From contig NC_060024.1 of the NCBI RefSeq assembly GCF_021134715.1, forward strand, positions 11,842,001-11,906,000: DNA of 64,000 nt, read 5' to 3'. The notes below the pieces were generated by a model, which saw only the letters and a program-made list of their open reading frames with translations, did not search any database and was not told the origin of the DNA. This stretch comes from Daphnia pulex. Its lineage: Eukaryota > Arthropoda > Branchiopoda > Diplostraca > Daphniidae. Numbering within the stretch: position 1 is the stretch's first letter; every line of letters starts with the position of its first letter. A program made the position numbers and the translations under genes. Positions 13,738 to 28,700 of the stretch are shown piece by piece.

Positions 13738-16700
13738 ATGGAGCGAAGATCTCGTCATCTTTTGTTTGCCGTGTTGGCCGTCGTCTTGACGGTCTCGGCT
13801 TCGTCAATGGGCGGCGGTCTAACGACGCCGGATGCAGCCGCTGGAGTGGCTGGAGCAACGGCGTCAGGGCTCTTCAACATCCGGCCTCTGAGCATCTTCA
13901 CGGGCCACTGCAATGCCTCCATTGCCAGAGGGGCAACCATCTGGAAGCCCATCCCCGGCGTTGTTGATATCTTCTTCCCAAAAGTGGTAAGTGTTCCCAG
14001 ACTTCCTTTTCTTCTTCATTACCTGATGTGTGTGTGTGTTCCAGTTTGGTTTTTTCTTCCTGGGATTCAGACATCCAGAAACGAAATGGACGCCCTTGAT
14101 GATAGATTGCCATGGGCTCTTTCACCAACGACGTACTGTCTCTTTTCATTTTTATTTTTTTTTGGTATGCGATTTCACATTTCCTTCCTTCCTGGAAATG
14201 GTTTTTTTCCAGGGACAACTTCCCCGCGCAGGGAAAAAAATCAATTCAAACAAATGGCAGTTGTGAATCCATCAAATGATGACAGTAGTGGAAAGACCCA
14301 CTGCTAAAAGTCTGGATAATATTAGAAAAAAAAAGGGAGAGAGATGTAGGAAAGCTACAAGAGATCACGACGATTGCCGTTGATACTTTTTGATTGATTG
14401 TTTGTCGTGGCAACGTTGCGAATCGATCATTTGTTCAGCTAGCTGAAAGGCAAGTCGATATATATTCGGCCCGGTATATTTATCTTCTAATAAATATATA
14501 GCGCCCCGAGGAGAGAGGTTGACGTTCATCATCCCCACATATCTTTTTAACCCTTTTTTTATTTATTATTATTATGATGATTATTTTGCCGGATAGCGAA
14601 TAGAAATAAGGAGTTGGCTCTTTCTGTTTTTGTTTGTTTCTTCCTTCCTTCCCTCCCTCGACCCTGGATGCAGCATGGATTTTTCAATGGGTGTGCCAGA
14701 GATCGTTAAGTTGGATTTTCATACATATTCATCACGTAGTGTGTATAGACGGAATCCTCGTCCGAAGGAAAACAAAAAATCGCGCCAACTGCAAAGTGCT
14801 TCCTTTGGGGCGGACAGAGAGAGAGAAAGAGAGAGGAAAGTCTTGATAGATTGATGAGTTCCTTGTTCGCATTATACGGCCAGTGACTTCGGGATCGAGT
14901 CGTGTATATAGATTTTGTCCCGGGAGAAACATCCAGAAATCATTGAGAACGTTTTCTATTATTGATTCGGATTTATTTTGATTTTTTTTTCTGTTCGTTT
15001 CTCCTCGGAGTGATTTACAATTTTAACTCGTTGCTGACGTGCAAAAGCATTTTTGAAATCAAAGTTTTTATACTTTGGGGGTAATGGCGAACATTTTTTC
15101 CCCCCCAGTTTGATGCAATACTTATGGAATTTTTAGATATCCCCTAAAAGGAGAAAAAAGTCCTGTCTGTTTTCGGGTCTGATTTTGTTATTATTCCGTG
15201 GAATTCCTATACGGTTGATGTGCAGCTCTTCTTTCTTTTTTTTTTATACTACAGCAACACTCGTTTGAAAACCTCTCGTCGGCAACTCTGCCGTATCTAA
15301 TCGATACAGCTACATAAGCGGAACGTCTAAATATATATATATGTACACTACACAGCCACCCCGTCATCCACCTATGTGTCTCTCTCTATAGTGGTACAAG
15401 CACACACATTTATACTGACTATATGGAGTACCGCCGTATCAAAATTCCCCGGCGTTTCTATTGCACATCAGCTGAAAGCCCCCTGGTGAGATTGTCAACT
15501 TTGGTATTTCATTTCCCCCCTGCCACTGTGGTGAAAAAGAAAAAAGGCGGAAACTTTTCCCTTCAAAGGGATGGCGAATGTGTACGTCATTTCAACGGTA
15601 TACGGGGGGATTAATTTTTGTTTCTTTTTTTTTAATTCCACGTAAACATTAGCCCCTCTTCATCATCACGATCGCTGATGTCCTCCCCGTGAGCTCGTTA
15701 TTGTTTCGTGAACGAATTTCTTCTCGCGTCTCCTTATCCTGTGATAAATCCATCACATGCACTACTACTATAGGCCACTAAAGCACATACTTTTATGATC
15801 AAGATTAACTCTCTGCTCCTCTCTCTCTCTCTTGATGGTAAATGTAATCTTCTTTTATGCCCGTCTCTTTCTCTTATATTATCTCGAGTAATAAAAAAGA
15901 GACGACGACGACGACTGCGGACGACAGGATTTAAAGAAGAAATGTGGATCTCGGATGAAATGAAATCCTTTCTGTGTGTATGTACATTTCTCTCTCCCCC
16001 CCTTTTTTTCTCGAGATCCGTACACATATTCGATGATTGGATTGGATTTCGTCTTTCCCTTCGTGTGTGCGTTGAAATGCGCTGCTTCGTCTATCTAGTA
16101 TAGGCATTCACTCATCCACATATACGTGGCCTATATGTTCTTCCTCCTCCTTTGTCGTTTGCCTAAGAGTACGGAACTGGACCGGGACGAAATAGGAGAA
16201 GAAGGTTTTCTATCAATGAATGGCTGATTGATTGACCGGTAGCTCTTCTCTATTCTTTTTCCCCTTTCTCTCTCTCTGCTGTGGCCCCGTTTATTTCCCC
16301 TTTTCTTACAATCGTCACGCACTTTGTGCCCCGGCAATATAAGTTGGGATTGGATGTGTACACAGATACACCGGAGGTAGGATCGTGTGTCGTCCGTATA
16401 TATTTTGTAGCTACATCAGAATGTGTGGGTGTCACGGAGTACAGGGGGGAGTAGGCCAGCGCTTTCTAGTCTATTGATATGACGTCCGTGTTGATCGTCA
16501 GAGCGGCCTATAAGGGAGGGGGGAGATCGATTGCGCAGCGGATTTATAAGACGATTCCTATGTGTGTGCGTGTGTCTGGTTGTGACAAACTGGCGAATAG
16601 CAACAGGCACGGTGAATTTATATCTATCTATCGCCAGCCAGGGATCTCTTTCTCTCTCTCTCTACGAGTGTTGTGTACGTTTTCCCCTTTTCTTTTGTGA

Positions 16701-19700
16701 CACGCGGGAAAAGGGTTTGTCACGGAGAAATGTGACCTTTTCCGGCGACGGGAGAGAACGGAATGAAAACGGTGCGGAACTTGCTTTCTGGGCGTGGTCG
16801 ATATTTCATCAGACGGGAGAGACGGTGGGAGGTGGGAGGAGGATTGGGGTTGGGGTTGGGGGGATAGACGAGAGGTGTATGAAGCGAAACATTGATCCGA
16901 TGACGCTTCATCCACACACACACACAACACTCGAGTGATGAGAAATATTTTTGGGGGGGCTTCAAGAGATTGACTCTTGACTCTCTGCTGTTTTTAATAA
17001 TTTCATCGCGGGGTGTGGCTGGCAACTGCTGGCGTATCCAGCACTCAGTTTTATTGAGAATCAAAGTAACGAAGCTCTTAATTTTATTTTTTATTTTATT
17101 ATTTTTAAAAGATAGTCTTGGAAAAATCTTTTGAGCGGATGGTTTTTATGTCTTCGATAGGGGGGAGAGAGTTATACGATAGGATCGATCCTAATTGGAT
17201 GGCTGCCGGACTTGTTAATGTCACCACACACGACTTCACATATAATCTAATGGTGAAGAGCCTACAAGGGGATGGAAAATATGCCAAGAGTTCCTTTTCT
17301 CTCACTCCCTGGCCATATTGTGTTTCCGTGTGTGAGTTTTTTTTTTAGCCGGTCGTCAGCGGGAATATCTTTTTTTTTTTTTTTTGGTCGGGAGTTGGGA
17401 GTGTGTGGGGTGGAAGCTTTGGATGGGCCACGCCTCTGACACATCCCCAATTCAATTCCCCGAGCCACCACGTCTACGTATACTACGTATAGCAGGAGAG
17501 AGTTTATGTATCTGGCTGCTTTGGTGATGGATCATCTCACCCAAGAACTTTTTTTGTTCCCCCCTTTTTTGGCTGGCCAACTCGGCATATAAACTGCCGT
17601 CGTCGTTGTTGGGAGTAGTAGAGATACTACACCAGCAGCCAGCGTGATGAATCATCACTAACTCTTTCTCTTTCTCTCTCTCTGTGTGTGTGTGTACAGA
17701 GATCCCCATCTTCAACGCCTTATAACTCTTGTAATAAAGAGTGACTGGCCCGACTCTTACCGTCCTACTATCCCAAAACGGATGAATCCCTTTATTCAAA
17801 TCTATATATCACACAGCCTCCCCCCCAAAAAAAAATAGTGACAAGTTTCTTTTCTTTCATGCCAGACTGCGAAAGAAGAAAAAAGAAGAACTTTTCTGAA
17901 TGCCATTTCACTTTTTTATTTCATTTTTTTTTTTTTTGCTTTCCTGTAGTGTATAGTCGTCGACGCTCTCTATATAGTTTTTCACACAAGTCCGTCCCAG
18001 AATTCCACCGGGAGACGCATCGGAAAATCACAAGGCGAAAGTTATTTGATTTTTTTCCGACGTCCTTTTTATTTCTTTTTTTCTTTTTGCTCAGAGTGGG
18101 AAAAGAGATCTAGGCAAAAAGACAATTGAACTCACCAGAAAGTGAAAAGAAAATAATACAAAAAGATTTGCCACTTTTGATGTGAACTCGTCGCTAGAAT
18201 AAAAAAGAAATAAATAAATATCTAGAGCTCACTCCCAGTGTATTATATACCATCGGGGAAATGGGAAATATTGAGATTTTTTCAATGGTGAGCCGACTAT
18301 AGCTGTTTGTTTGGCCAAAGAGAAACGGAAATCGTCGCTGGGAATAAACAATCCTGGCGATGGTCTGTTGTGATTCTATCGATTTCAACCCCCCTAAAAA
18401 AATGGAAACAAAAAAGGAAAACTGTTTGAATCCTTTTCCTTTTTTTCTTCTTTTGTGTGTGTTTGTCTGGTACGAGAGACAGAGATTATTTAGACGACAG
18501 GAATAACAGAAATGGGCTGACGGCGGACAGAGGGGAGGGGGGCCAGAAAGCTTTACACTGTCCAAGAAAGTGCAACTACGAAAAAAAGGGGGATCCATTT
18601 TGATCTGTAAACGGGAATTGAATTCCGCATAGATGGCCGAGTCTACTTTGCAAAAGGATTTGTTCTTGACACAATCATCGTCGGTGCTGCTACAATCACA
18701 ATGCTTTGAATAGAAGAGAATAGATAAATTCTCCAATTGTATTGGATATGTAACGTCGTATATTATTAAATTATTTGGGCTGGAAACAAATGGAAAGAGA
18801 CGGGATATTTTCGCGATACAAAAGAGAATATTACGTTACCCATCCGGAATGTTTTTTTTGTTTTTTTTTTCAACGAGCGCAATGGACACGGTCCAAGCAA
18901 ATCGTCAAGGTACAAAGAAACCAGACTGAATAAAAAGGAATTGAATATCTTATAGACGTAGCCTTGGTCCCGTATTCATAAGTCTGTAAATGATATGCCA
19001 ACTCTGACTGTACAAATATCCATACTGTATACTATATATATACGTAATATCGATTGCGTGACGAGAGCTGGAGGGCCCAGCTTCAACCCAACAGAGCGGC
19101 AAGATGTTTATGTATAGATGTATAGCCGTCCAGGATTATAGTATGTGTATGATGATACTATATACATATCCAGAATATATAGGGTATCTAGAGGAGATTG
19201 GGCCGAGCTATAGAAAACGAGGCTGAAACATCTTTTAAATCTCTGTCGTCCATCTCTTGTCAACAGATTGTATTCGACAAGAATACGCAACGAGAACAAC
19301 AACAACAACAACAATCTCGACACGCACACAAAGTTTTTCTTAGAAAGAAACAACTGTCCATTTTGTTTGTTGTCTGTGGGAGGGAAGGGAGGAAGATGAA
19401 ACGAGACAAAAGATCAAATGAAATGAAATAAAAAGAAGAAAAGCCTCGGAAACAAAATAACAACGACTGCAACGCAGGGCCCAGCAGAGACTAACGGGTC
19501 TCTTTCCGGCTCATTTGCCATTCTGGCGCCGTTTTTTCCCCCCTTTTTACATTATTTGCGAGAAGATGGGCGAGGCTGGTAGTTGGTTGCTGGTCTGTCT
19601 TATACTATATGTGTAACTGGAAGAAACACAGGATGGAAATGCTGCTGATGCATGGAGTAACAACCACGACGGCCCTCCCGATTACAATGAAGATGGATAG

Positions 19701-22700
19701 GCTCAATGTCTCAATGTCTTTCATCCATTCTCTTCTTCCGCCTTTTTTCTTTTTCTTTTTCTGACTTGTCCTTGTGTTTAATGGAGCGCAAACGAGACGA
19801 TTGCGTTTGCCAGTGATATCCAGTGTCTGCAGACCGACAGACCATCTACTAAAAGGCAGAAAAAAGAATGTTCAGATTTTTTTTTTTTTTTTCTTTTTAG
19901 CTCGGATAGGATTGGCGTAGTGTCGAAATACATTCCAGAGCAGGGCTATATGTATGGCTGGCGTGTATTATTATTTATCGCTGCGGTTGCTGTTTAGATA
20001 CACATAGTAACTATACGTCTATTGGAGAAATTGCGCTTTGGTCTGCTCGATTTAGTGAGAGCCAGTTCCAGTGACGTTTCCGGAGAGCACATCCTTCCTA
20101 CACTTTTGGTCCTCCTACAAATCGAAAATGAAACGCCAAGTGAAAAAATAAAATAAAATGAGAACCGCTGAGCTCGGCACTGGAGTTTGGCCCCGACGGC
20201 GACTCTAACGGCATTGGCCAGTGCCGGCACGCACCGCTGCGTCCGCACATCTTTTTTTTTCTTCTATTTTTTTTTCCTCCTTCTTCTTCTTCCTTATTCC
20301 GCCCTTTTAAACCTGCGAAGGAAGCAACTCCGCCCACATCCATTCCACATATCCGTTGTGCAACTATACAGCCGAGCGCTTTCGAGCTTGTCGAAGCGAC
20401 TTGCCTTTTCAATCAAGCTCGGCCCTACACACACACCGCAGTGTATAGGGTGTATAGGTTGTTGTACTTTATTTTCAGGCCTTGGCTTTTTCTTAAATTG
20501 ACCAGTTGCCCAACGATCCGCAAAGATTTTAAACAACAAACAACTTTTTTTTTTTTAATTGTGTTTTTTTAAAAAAGGGCGGCAAATTTGAAATTCAATT
20601 TTTCTGGCCGCCACCAGCAGCGGCTGATGTGCGACTGTGATATCGTTTATGTTTGACCACGGGCGATTTGGGCGGACTTGTTTATTGATGCTGTGTATTT
20701 GCGACTCGCCATGTTTTTCCGTGTTTTTATTTGCCTCGGACCCGTATGTCTGTGGGCTATTACACATGGTATAGGCCTGGGGACGATATCGTTGTGTCCT
20801 CCCACAGACTTCAATATCCTATTCTGCCCGTTTCTTTTTCTCTTTTTTCTTTTCTTTTTATGGCAGCCTGGGCTTTATATCGAGTCACGTTCCGCCCATT
20901 ATTGGCACAAGCCAACACGCCGTTTCATTCGCGGACTGGCATGTCTCACTTGACTCGAGACAAAGAAGAGTTGAGAGAGAGAGAGAGGAAAAGTAATGAA
21001 GGAGTTGTCGAACAAGCGGATTTTCTCGACTTGTATCCGCCCAACAGTTTCCTGTCTCAATTAAGACGGAAACGATGCGGGAAATAATAGGAACCAGTCC
21101 CCCGCCATCAGCAGCTCACCATGAAGTAGAAGAAGAAGAAAATGTATACCTTTTTCTCTCTTTTTTATTTTTTTGGGAGACACAGGAACTTTTGCCAATG
21201 AGTCTGCGACGTGCTGGACCAGTCCGTCAGAACACACAGCACACGAGACTCGATTTTAATTGGCCCCGATGACGACGTACCGTGATGACGACTCTGTCAA
21301 AAGAGGCTGTCGTGCGGAAAAATGAGCTCGTTTTCTGTCTCCTTTTTGTGTTCCGGCTGACAATTTCAGCAGAAAAGTTGGGAGAACTTTTTCCTCTTTT
21401 TATTTCTTTTTAAAGTTTCCCAAAAAGAGAGAATATAAGATGACGCTGCAGTTGAGAGCTGGGGGGGATGTGATTAACAACTTGCGGCTGGCATGTATTT
21501 GCTGCTGGATGCCTCTGGGCTATTTTAAAGATGGCTCAAGAACAAAAGAAATTGCCTCGGCTTTGATCTCGCTCTTCCAAAATAGCCCCCATTATTGATA
21601 TTTCATCTCGGCGGCTAGTAGCTCTGCAGCTGGGCCAAGGATGAAGAGAGCCCCCCCACCATGGCTGTGTGTACATCCTTGGCTTATATAGCCATTTTGT
21701 TCTTGCATGTTTTATGAGCTCTCTGTCGGTCATCTATTGCAAACGGCTTGAAAACGACACATAAAGAAAAAGGCGTGGCCGTCTTCGCTCGATTTTGTTT
21801 GTGACAGTGTTATATGGACAGCAGTAAGCGGTGCGTGAATGTCCGACCAGCCGAGTGCCAACCCCATCTTCTATTGGTCCACTAGGGAAAAAGAAAGAAA
21901 GAAAGAAAGGAAGGAAAAGACGTAAAAATAAAAATAAACTCTATTACATTGTGCAAGCAAACAATCCGACCCATCCAGCTCGCACCCTCCCCGGTCGACC
22001 CTGGCCGGTCCGTCCGAAAGTAAAATGGACCGAGAGAGCGTGAACAAAAGAAAAAGAAAAAAAGACAAAGAAAAGAGTGAGAGAGATGGACGCGGAGGAA
22101 AAAGAACAAATATAAGAAAAAAGAAAAAGAGGCCAAAAAATCGATCCCGATGGTGTACAGAAAGAGATAGAGATAATATAATAAACTATATCAAGAAAGA
22201 CTTGGAAGGGATTGTGATTTTTATATTTGTGTGTGTGTTCACTGCAGAACGTCGCCTAAAGAGTCCGGCCATTGTTTTCCAGTTTCTCTTTTCTTTTTGT
22301 TTGTAATGTTCTTGATGTTGGAAGAAAAAAGGCAAATCAATTCTAATCATTTTCTATGATTTGATAACAACAGAAACCTCCTCGGTGCGCCAACCCGTCG
22401 GCTTGTTCGCTGATCAATTCGTCGCTGCACGCCAACGTCATCCTGCAGCCGGGCGACTCGTTGCGACTTACCTTCGACTTGGATTTTTCATCATCGGCCA
22501 ACGGCGAACGAGATGATCAACCCGTCACCAAGACATCGACCACCACCACAGCTACGGAATTACCCAGGGCGGCCACCACCGTACCGACAACAACCATCGG
22601 TATTGATTGCCGCTCGTTTTTCTTTGAGATATTTTCGGGGGGTTTACTTAGAAGAACGGAGGGTGTGTGCGTGTGTGTGTGTGTCGGCGGTGAACACACG

Positions 22701-25700
22701 GAGAAAGTCTCTTTGTGATCTCTCCTTTCATCTGTTTATTTTTCTTTTTCTTGTTTCCTCTCCCAATTTGTTATTTTTGTCTTTGGCTCGAGGTTATAGA
22801 ATCTTCAACTGCCACGCCCACCACTACGGAAGAGACGACCACGCCCGACGCCATTAGCAGCCAAGAGCCGGTGCTGTTGAAACGCTACCCACGACAGGCT
22901 GTCGTTGGCCCGTCACCGACAAACCCCGCCGTCGCTGGCCCGACGCAGTTACCCATCCAGAAGAATAATGTGGTAGCCGAACGGATCCGTTTGATGACTC
23001 AAGCGGATAATAATCAGCCCAGAAAAATGGCCCCTTCCGGCAGCAGTAGTTCCAGCAGCAGCAGCAGCAGCGCCATTCCGCCGGTCAGCAATATCGTCAC
23101 CCTCTACAAAGTGAACGGCGAAGCCTTCGAGTCGTGCGACATCACCAACGGACAAAGGATCGGCCAAGTCAAGAGTCAGGATCCCGAATCGCACACGGGC
23201 ATCATTACCTTGCCACCTGGTCTCCTATCGATCGCCGACAACTTCTTCTTGGGTATATCTATAACAACAACTAGTCCTAATTTCCCTTTTCATTAATTAA
23301 CGATTGATTAGAATCCTTATAAATTTTCCCAGCTTTTTTTATTTATTTTTTTTTAATAAGGTGCTTATCATCTGTTGGTTGTTGCATAGTTGCCACGGGT
23401 ATATTTCTAGGAATTTGCCGGAATCAGTCCTCTCCCGTTTAATATTTTTTTTCGATCCGCCAACCTATTTCGGGTTTCCCATTAAGGTCATTGTAGACGT
23501 TTTGGGGCTGATTTTTCCTTGCGCAACCAAAAGTATGTATATAGAACTCTCTCTGCGCTAGACTTTTTATTTTTCTTCCTTTCTGGGATCCTACAGGGAA
23601 ATTGTGACGTCAGGGCCCCGAGGCCTATACTCGTCCTTCTATTAGACTTTCTTTGTTCGGACGATGAGCTATTCAGCGAGTTGATGTGAAAAATGGATTA
23701 CTGGATAGAAGATGTTGCATGGTTGAAGAAAAAGAACGAGAGAAATGTTCTCCGATCAACTTTTTGGGTTGTCTGTTGTTGTTGCTTCTCGGGATGTCAG
23801 AAATGCCTGGGGCACGGTGGGCTGGCCGCCCGTCAGTTGGACTATTTATAAGGATCGAATTGTCGATGGGGTCGTGGCCCATTTTTCCCTCCCATCTGCT
23901 ACATCTTTTTTTCTTCTTCTTCTTCTTCCTTGAGACATGCACAGATAGATAGATAGATAGATATGTGTACCTTCTTATAGGATTTGACACGATCGGAGTG
24001 ACGGATCGAATCGATTAGTAGAAAAGCACAGATCCTTCGTCTTCTTTTCATCTTCGCTCCTCCTTCCTCCGCTCCTTATCCGCGCTCCTTCCAGTTTCTC
24101 GAGTTATTTCCGATATGCTGCACACCGTGGGAGGAGGGAGCGATAGACGGGGGGGTTTCAGCACTTTCCCTCCTCCTCTTTAGTCGATCGATAATAGAAA
24201 CATAAATTCTAAATGCGGATGCTCAGCGCACAAAAGCGGCTCTCGGGCGATATCTTTACGGGACAAGAGTTTCCAATCCGTCCATTCCGCGCTCAGCCAA
24301 TTCGCCTTGTTTTTGTTGAATTTATTATTGATGTGGATCTCTCCTCTCAAGTCTCTATCTGCCCCGGCAGCCCAGTCAACATTCAGATTGAGGGTTGCAC
24401 ACACAGCAGGATCCATTAGAGCGGCTTTGATTGTTTGATGGGGAAATGCTGCATGAATTGATCACGAAGACTTTGTGCCTGCCAGCCCACTGGCCAGCTG
24501 TGTATACGTATATACTTAATCATTCAACGTCTTCCCCCCTTTTTATTTTCTCGTATTAGGACGCTCGGTCCGCTGGGGTGGTGAATGTCTCAAGATGAAA
24601 GTGTCGGTCAAGACGGCCAACTGCGGAGATCGGGACCAGTGTACCAATAACGGCGTCTGCCACGCCACATCCAACACGGTACGCTCTTGCACTATACGCT
24701 ATCCCTTAGGTTTTTTCTTTTTTTTTCCATCGTTGCTCACTTGTGTACCTCGTCGATATTCTTTTCCTTTTTTTATTTTCTTCCCCGACTGTTGTGTGTG
24801 CATAAGACGTCAGCTTTACTCAAAAAAAAGTATATGTTTGTCCTATTGCGACTGTTCAACAGGCTTCGTTCCAGTGCTCCTGTTGCGAGTCGGCCAATGT
24901 CAACGAATTCTGCGGGTGAGTAGCTGCTATACGTTCGGATATATTGACTCTTGATGTATATTGTAGCCAACTCGATTTATTTCTTGTGTATATGACGCGA
25001 GCTGCTGTGTATGTGTTCAAGTGTGCCGTACAGTAAGTAGCTGGGGCCGCATAGAAATCGACTCTTTTCAGTCGAGGGGGGGGAAATATGTCAGAGAAAG
25101 TTTCTTATTAAATCTTTCCCGTGATAAAAAAAAGAAGAAGTTGGTCTTTCAATAACAAAAATGAAAGTTGAGATATGACTCTCTACTATTAGCTAGACGG
25201 ACTTATTTGTTTTTGGGCCTCTTTATTATTCCTCTTTCTCTCGTGTGACTCCCTTTTAGGCCGTCCAACTTGTGCTCGTACAACCCCTGCCAGAACGAAG
25301 GCGTTTGCATCCGCGTTCAGCAGAACAAAGACGACCTTTTCCGCTGCCTCTGCCTACCAGGTACGTGGGTATTTACAGAAAATCTTTTGTTTTTTTTGGG
25401 TGTGTGTGTGTGTTTGTGTACCATAGCTTTTCTCTTTATTAATAATTATTGATTGCTCCCAAGTCAGACGTTCGTAAGCAAAGGAAAAACAAAACAAAAG
25501 AATGATCTTTTCCTATTTATATAAATCACGAACGGTCCCCAGACAGGCAATCACTTACTATAACGAAAATGGGTATCTACAGCTTAATAACAGGCCTATT
25601 TGTTAGCTTGCCAGCTTGCCTGGCTGCTGTGTGTCCCCGTGTATTGGCTAATTGGGTCATTACAAGCATCTGATTTTTGTTTTCCTCCGCTATAAGATAA

Positions 25701-28700
25701 AAAAACAACATCGAATAAAGGGAGGGAGAAATAGAAAAAAAGAAAATACTTTGTTGTTTGTCTCTGAGCGGGTCTGTACCCTCCGTCCCCGGGGTTGTGC
25801 CGATCTAATCACGACTCGTGCGTGTCATCTGTCGTCTCTTGTCTCTTCTATATCTTTCATCAGCTTCAATTAAGCCAAAGAGTTTCCATTATTCTGCTGG
25901 TGGATTTTGCTTGCGCTCCTTTTGTGTTGTTGCGGGGGAGGGAAGGTTTTCACATGAGTTCCTCCCGACGTCACGCAGAGTACTATTCTCCAGTAGCCGA
26001 AAAGATCCGTCAATCTTTCAGGAAGTTGCGAGTATCCCTCTCCTTTTTCTTTTTTCTTTGAATATTTTTGGCCATTGACGTTCCACCGAGCTTGAATCCT
26101 GTTTCCATTCTGTGGTTTTCTCGACAAACACACATCTACCCGGCCCGCTATCCGCGGTCTATATCTTTCGCCTTTTCCTTCTCTTCTTTGTCGAGATCCA
26201 TAATGGAGGAGCTTCATGGAACAAGTCGGTATCAATTACCTTTTCAATCTTTCTTTCCCCCCCTAGCCACGACGTGAAGAAAGCAAGTTCATCAAAGTTT
26301 TCTTCTACATAGAACCTTCTTCCTTTTCGGACAATGTGCGCCGAGAGTTTTTGCGGAAGAAAAAAGGTGGCGTTCTATTTCCTATCTCATTCGATGCCGG
26401 ATGATGAAATGGAATAATAAAAAGTGAGCGAAATGTGCACCAAACAGGCGGAAAAGTTTCTACCCCCTTCTTTTTCTCTCTCTCTATCTCAACGTGCTGG
26501 ATAAGGAGCGCAAGGAGGGAGAAAGATACGTCGAAATCGATCGGTTGTAGGAGCTCTCGGATTCTTCCTTTGAAGTACCATCCCGCGCCCGCACCGAGTG
26601 GAAGGAATGATGCGAAGCTTTTTTGATTAGTCGAGTGCAAGCAGAACGCGCTTTTTTGGCACTTATCGATTTGCCCCATTCCGTGTAATGAACGGGATCG
26701 GCAGAGATGATTGAAAAACCTTAACCCATTTGGTTATAAAAGGAAAGGAGAGACTGCATGGCGGATGCTGTGCTGCACGAGCTGCTGCCCGGCCAGGGGG
26801 GGAGAAGATATGAGACTATCGGGCAACCAGCATCTTTTATATGGTCCATGAAACACGAAAGAGAAGCAAATCCCTTTGAAAACTTCATTGGCTTTGCAAG
26901 TTGAAAAACGAATGCGACGGATGTTTCCGGTATACAAATCGCCGCCCGATGGCCAACAGTCTTGTAGACTATACCCCCCAACCGATCCGCGCAGCCAAAA
27001 TCGTATCAACTGGGAAACGGAATCATGCGTCTCTCGCGGTCGGTCGTCAAAAGATTCGATAGCACCGTATTAACTCCCCGCCGCCCACCCCACCGCCATT
27101 ATAATGGGAAAGATGCGGCATGTGGTGTGCAAAAGATGCGCCACCAATAATCGGCAAGGAGCCGCAGTCTGCAGCAATCGGAAGGAACAACATTCTTTAT
27201 GATTGATTCCATTGTGGGTGGCAGGAAGGTTTTCTCTCCGGCACCTAAACCTACGTCCTATTGTATATACACTGTCCGCCGTTATCTGTTGGAGAACGAA
27301 ACTCTCTCTATTCCATTGATCGTCTCCAGGGCCTTTTTTTTTATTATCGACTGTCCATTGGTTTTTGTTCCATCCGTACTGCGGATGGGGTGGAGGTTAT
27401 TCTTCTGCCAACTGAGTGGTAATCGACGTCGAGATGGACGTCTCTGTGCGTGACGATTCGGAGAATCGTGTGAGACAGCGTCTTATTCTTCCAAACAGGA
27501 CCAGACGTATAATAATAATAATAGGATGGAAAATGGACAGACACTGAGAGATAAAAATATTATTATTATTTTTGCCTTTGTGTTTTATTATTTTTTTTTT
27601 TAGGTTACGAAGGCAAGTTTTGCGAGGAACAATTCAACGCTTGTGATTCGATGGTCTGCCATAATGGCGGCTCCTGCTTGATCGCCCATGACGGCCGGGC
27701 CCATTGCTCCTGCTCTTCCGGTTTTGTCGGGCTCCACTGCGAAGAGGAATTGACCGGATGCGATTCGTCCCCCTGCGTCCACGGCATCTGCGTCGACCAG
27801 ACACACGGATACCGCTGTTTCTGCCAACCAGGTGAAAATAAATTATGATTTGATTTGACTTGAATCGTATACCAGGAATTTCAGAAGTTGGCCGGGTTTC
27901 ATTGACTTGTCATTCCAGTGTCAAACCGACTTGTTAATGACACGAGTATTAGTTGTGTAGTCCTGGTGTTGCTTGGAAAGATATCGCCCGTCGAAAAAGG
28001 CACGAAAGAATCGATCCAGTTTTATCGCGAGGTTCTTCTTCGTCTTCTTCTTGTATACGTCGTTGGCGTAATTGAATCAAAAGGAATATGACGGAATGAT
28101 GATATATTTGTGTTGGCCTCGACAGGATTCGGCGGACCGGAGTGCAACTTCGAATACAACGAGTGCGAGTCTAATCCGTGTAGCAACGGCGGAACGTGTT
28201 TGGATCGTGTTGGCGAATTCCAGTGCATCTGCCCGTCGGGCTACGCCGGATCACGTTGCGAGACTCAGGTATTTTATACTAGACGCCATCCCTCTTTTTC
28301 TTTCTCCCGGAGTTGTAACATGTTCGGGAGAGAGAAGGTCGACTGCTGATGTAGGGGGGCACACCACCGTGAGCATCTGATCAACGGTTGATTCAATCAA
28401 GGCCATAGGTCTTCACCCCGATTGCCGAATCGATTCAGTTGGCTCTGATGACAAATCTGATTGATTCTTATTTGATTTCCTCTTCTTCTTCTTTCCTTAT
28501 TTCCTTCCTTCCTTCTTATATCCGCCGTCGGATGGATTTATTATGTATACAGGTGAATTTGTGCGAACCGAATCCTTGCGGACTCAATCAAAAATGCATC
28601 GATCACGGAACCAATATCAGCTGCGAATGCATTCCGGGACTTGATCTGGCCCTCTGCGCCGAGATGAACTCGGTAAGATTTATCTTATACAGTATATATC

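Noticed and set aside
18194-18736. 180-codon minus-strand open frame in the EGF intron 1
   Set aside because: Random-looking composition with Lys/Phe runs from homopolymers, no splice partners, and no recognisable motif.
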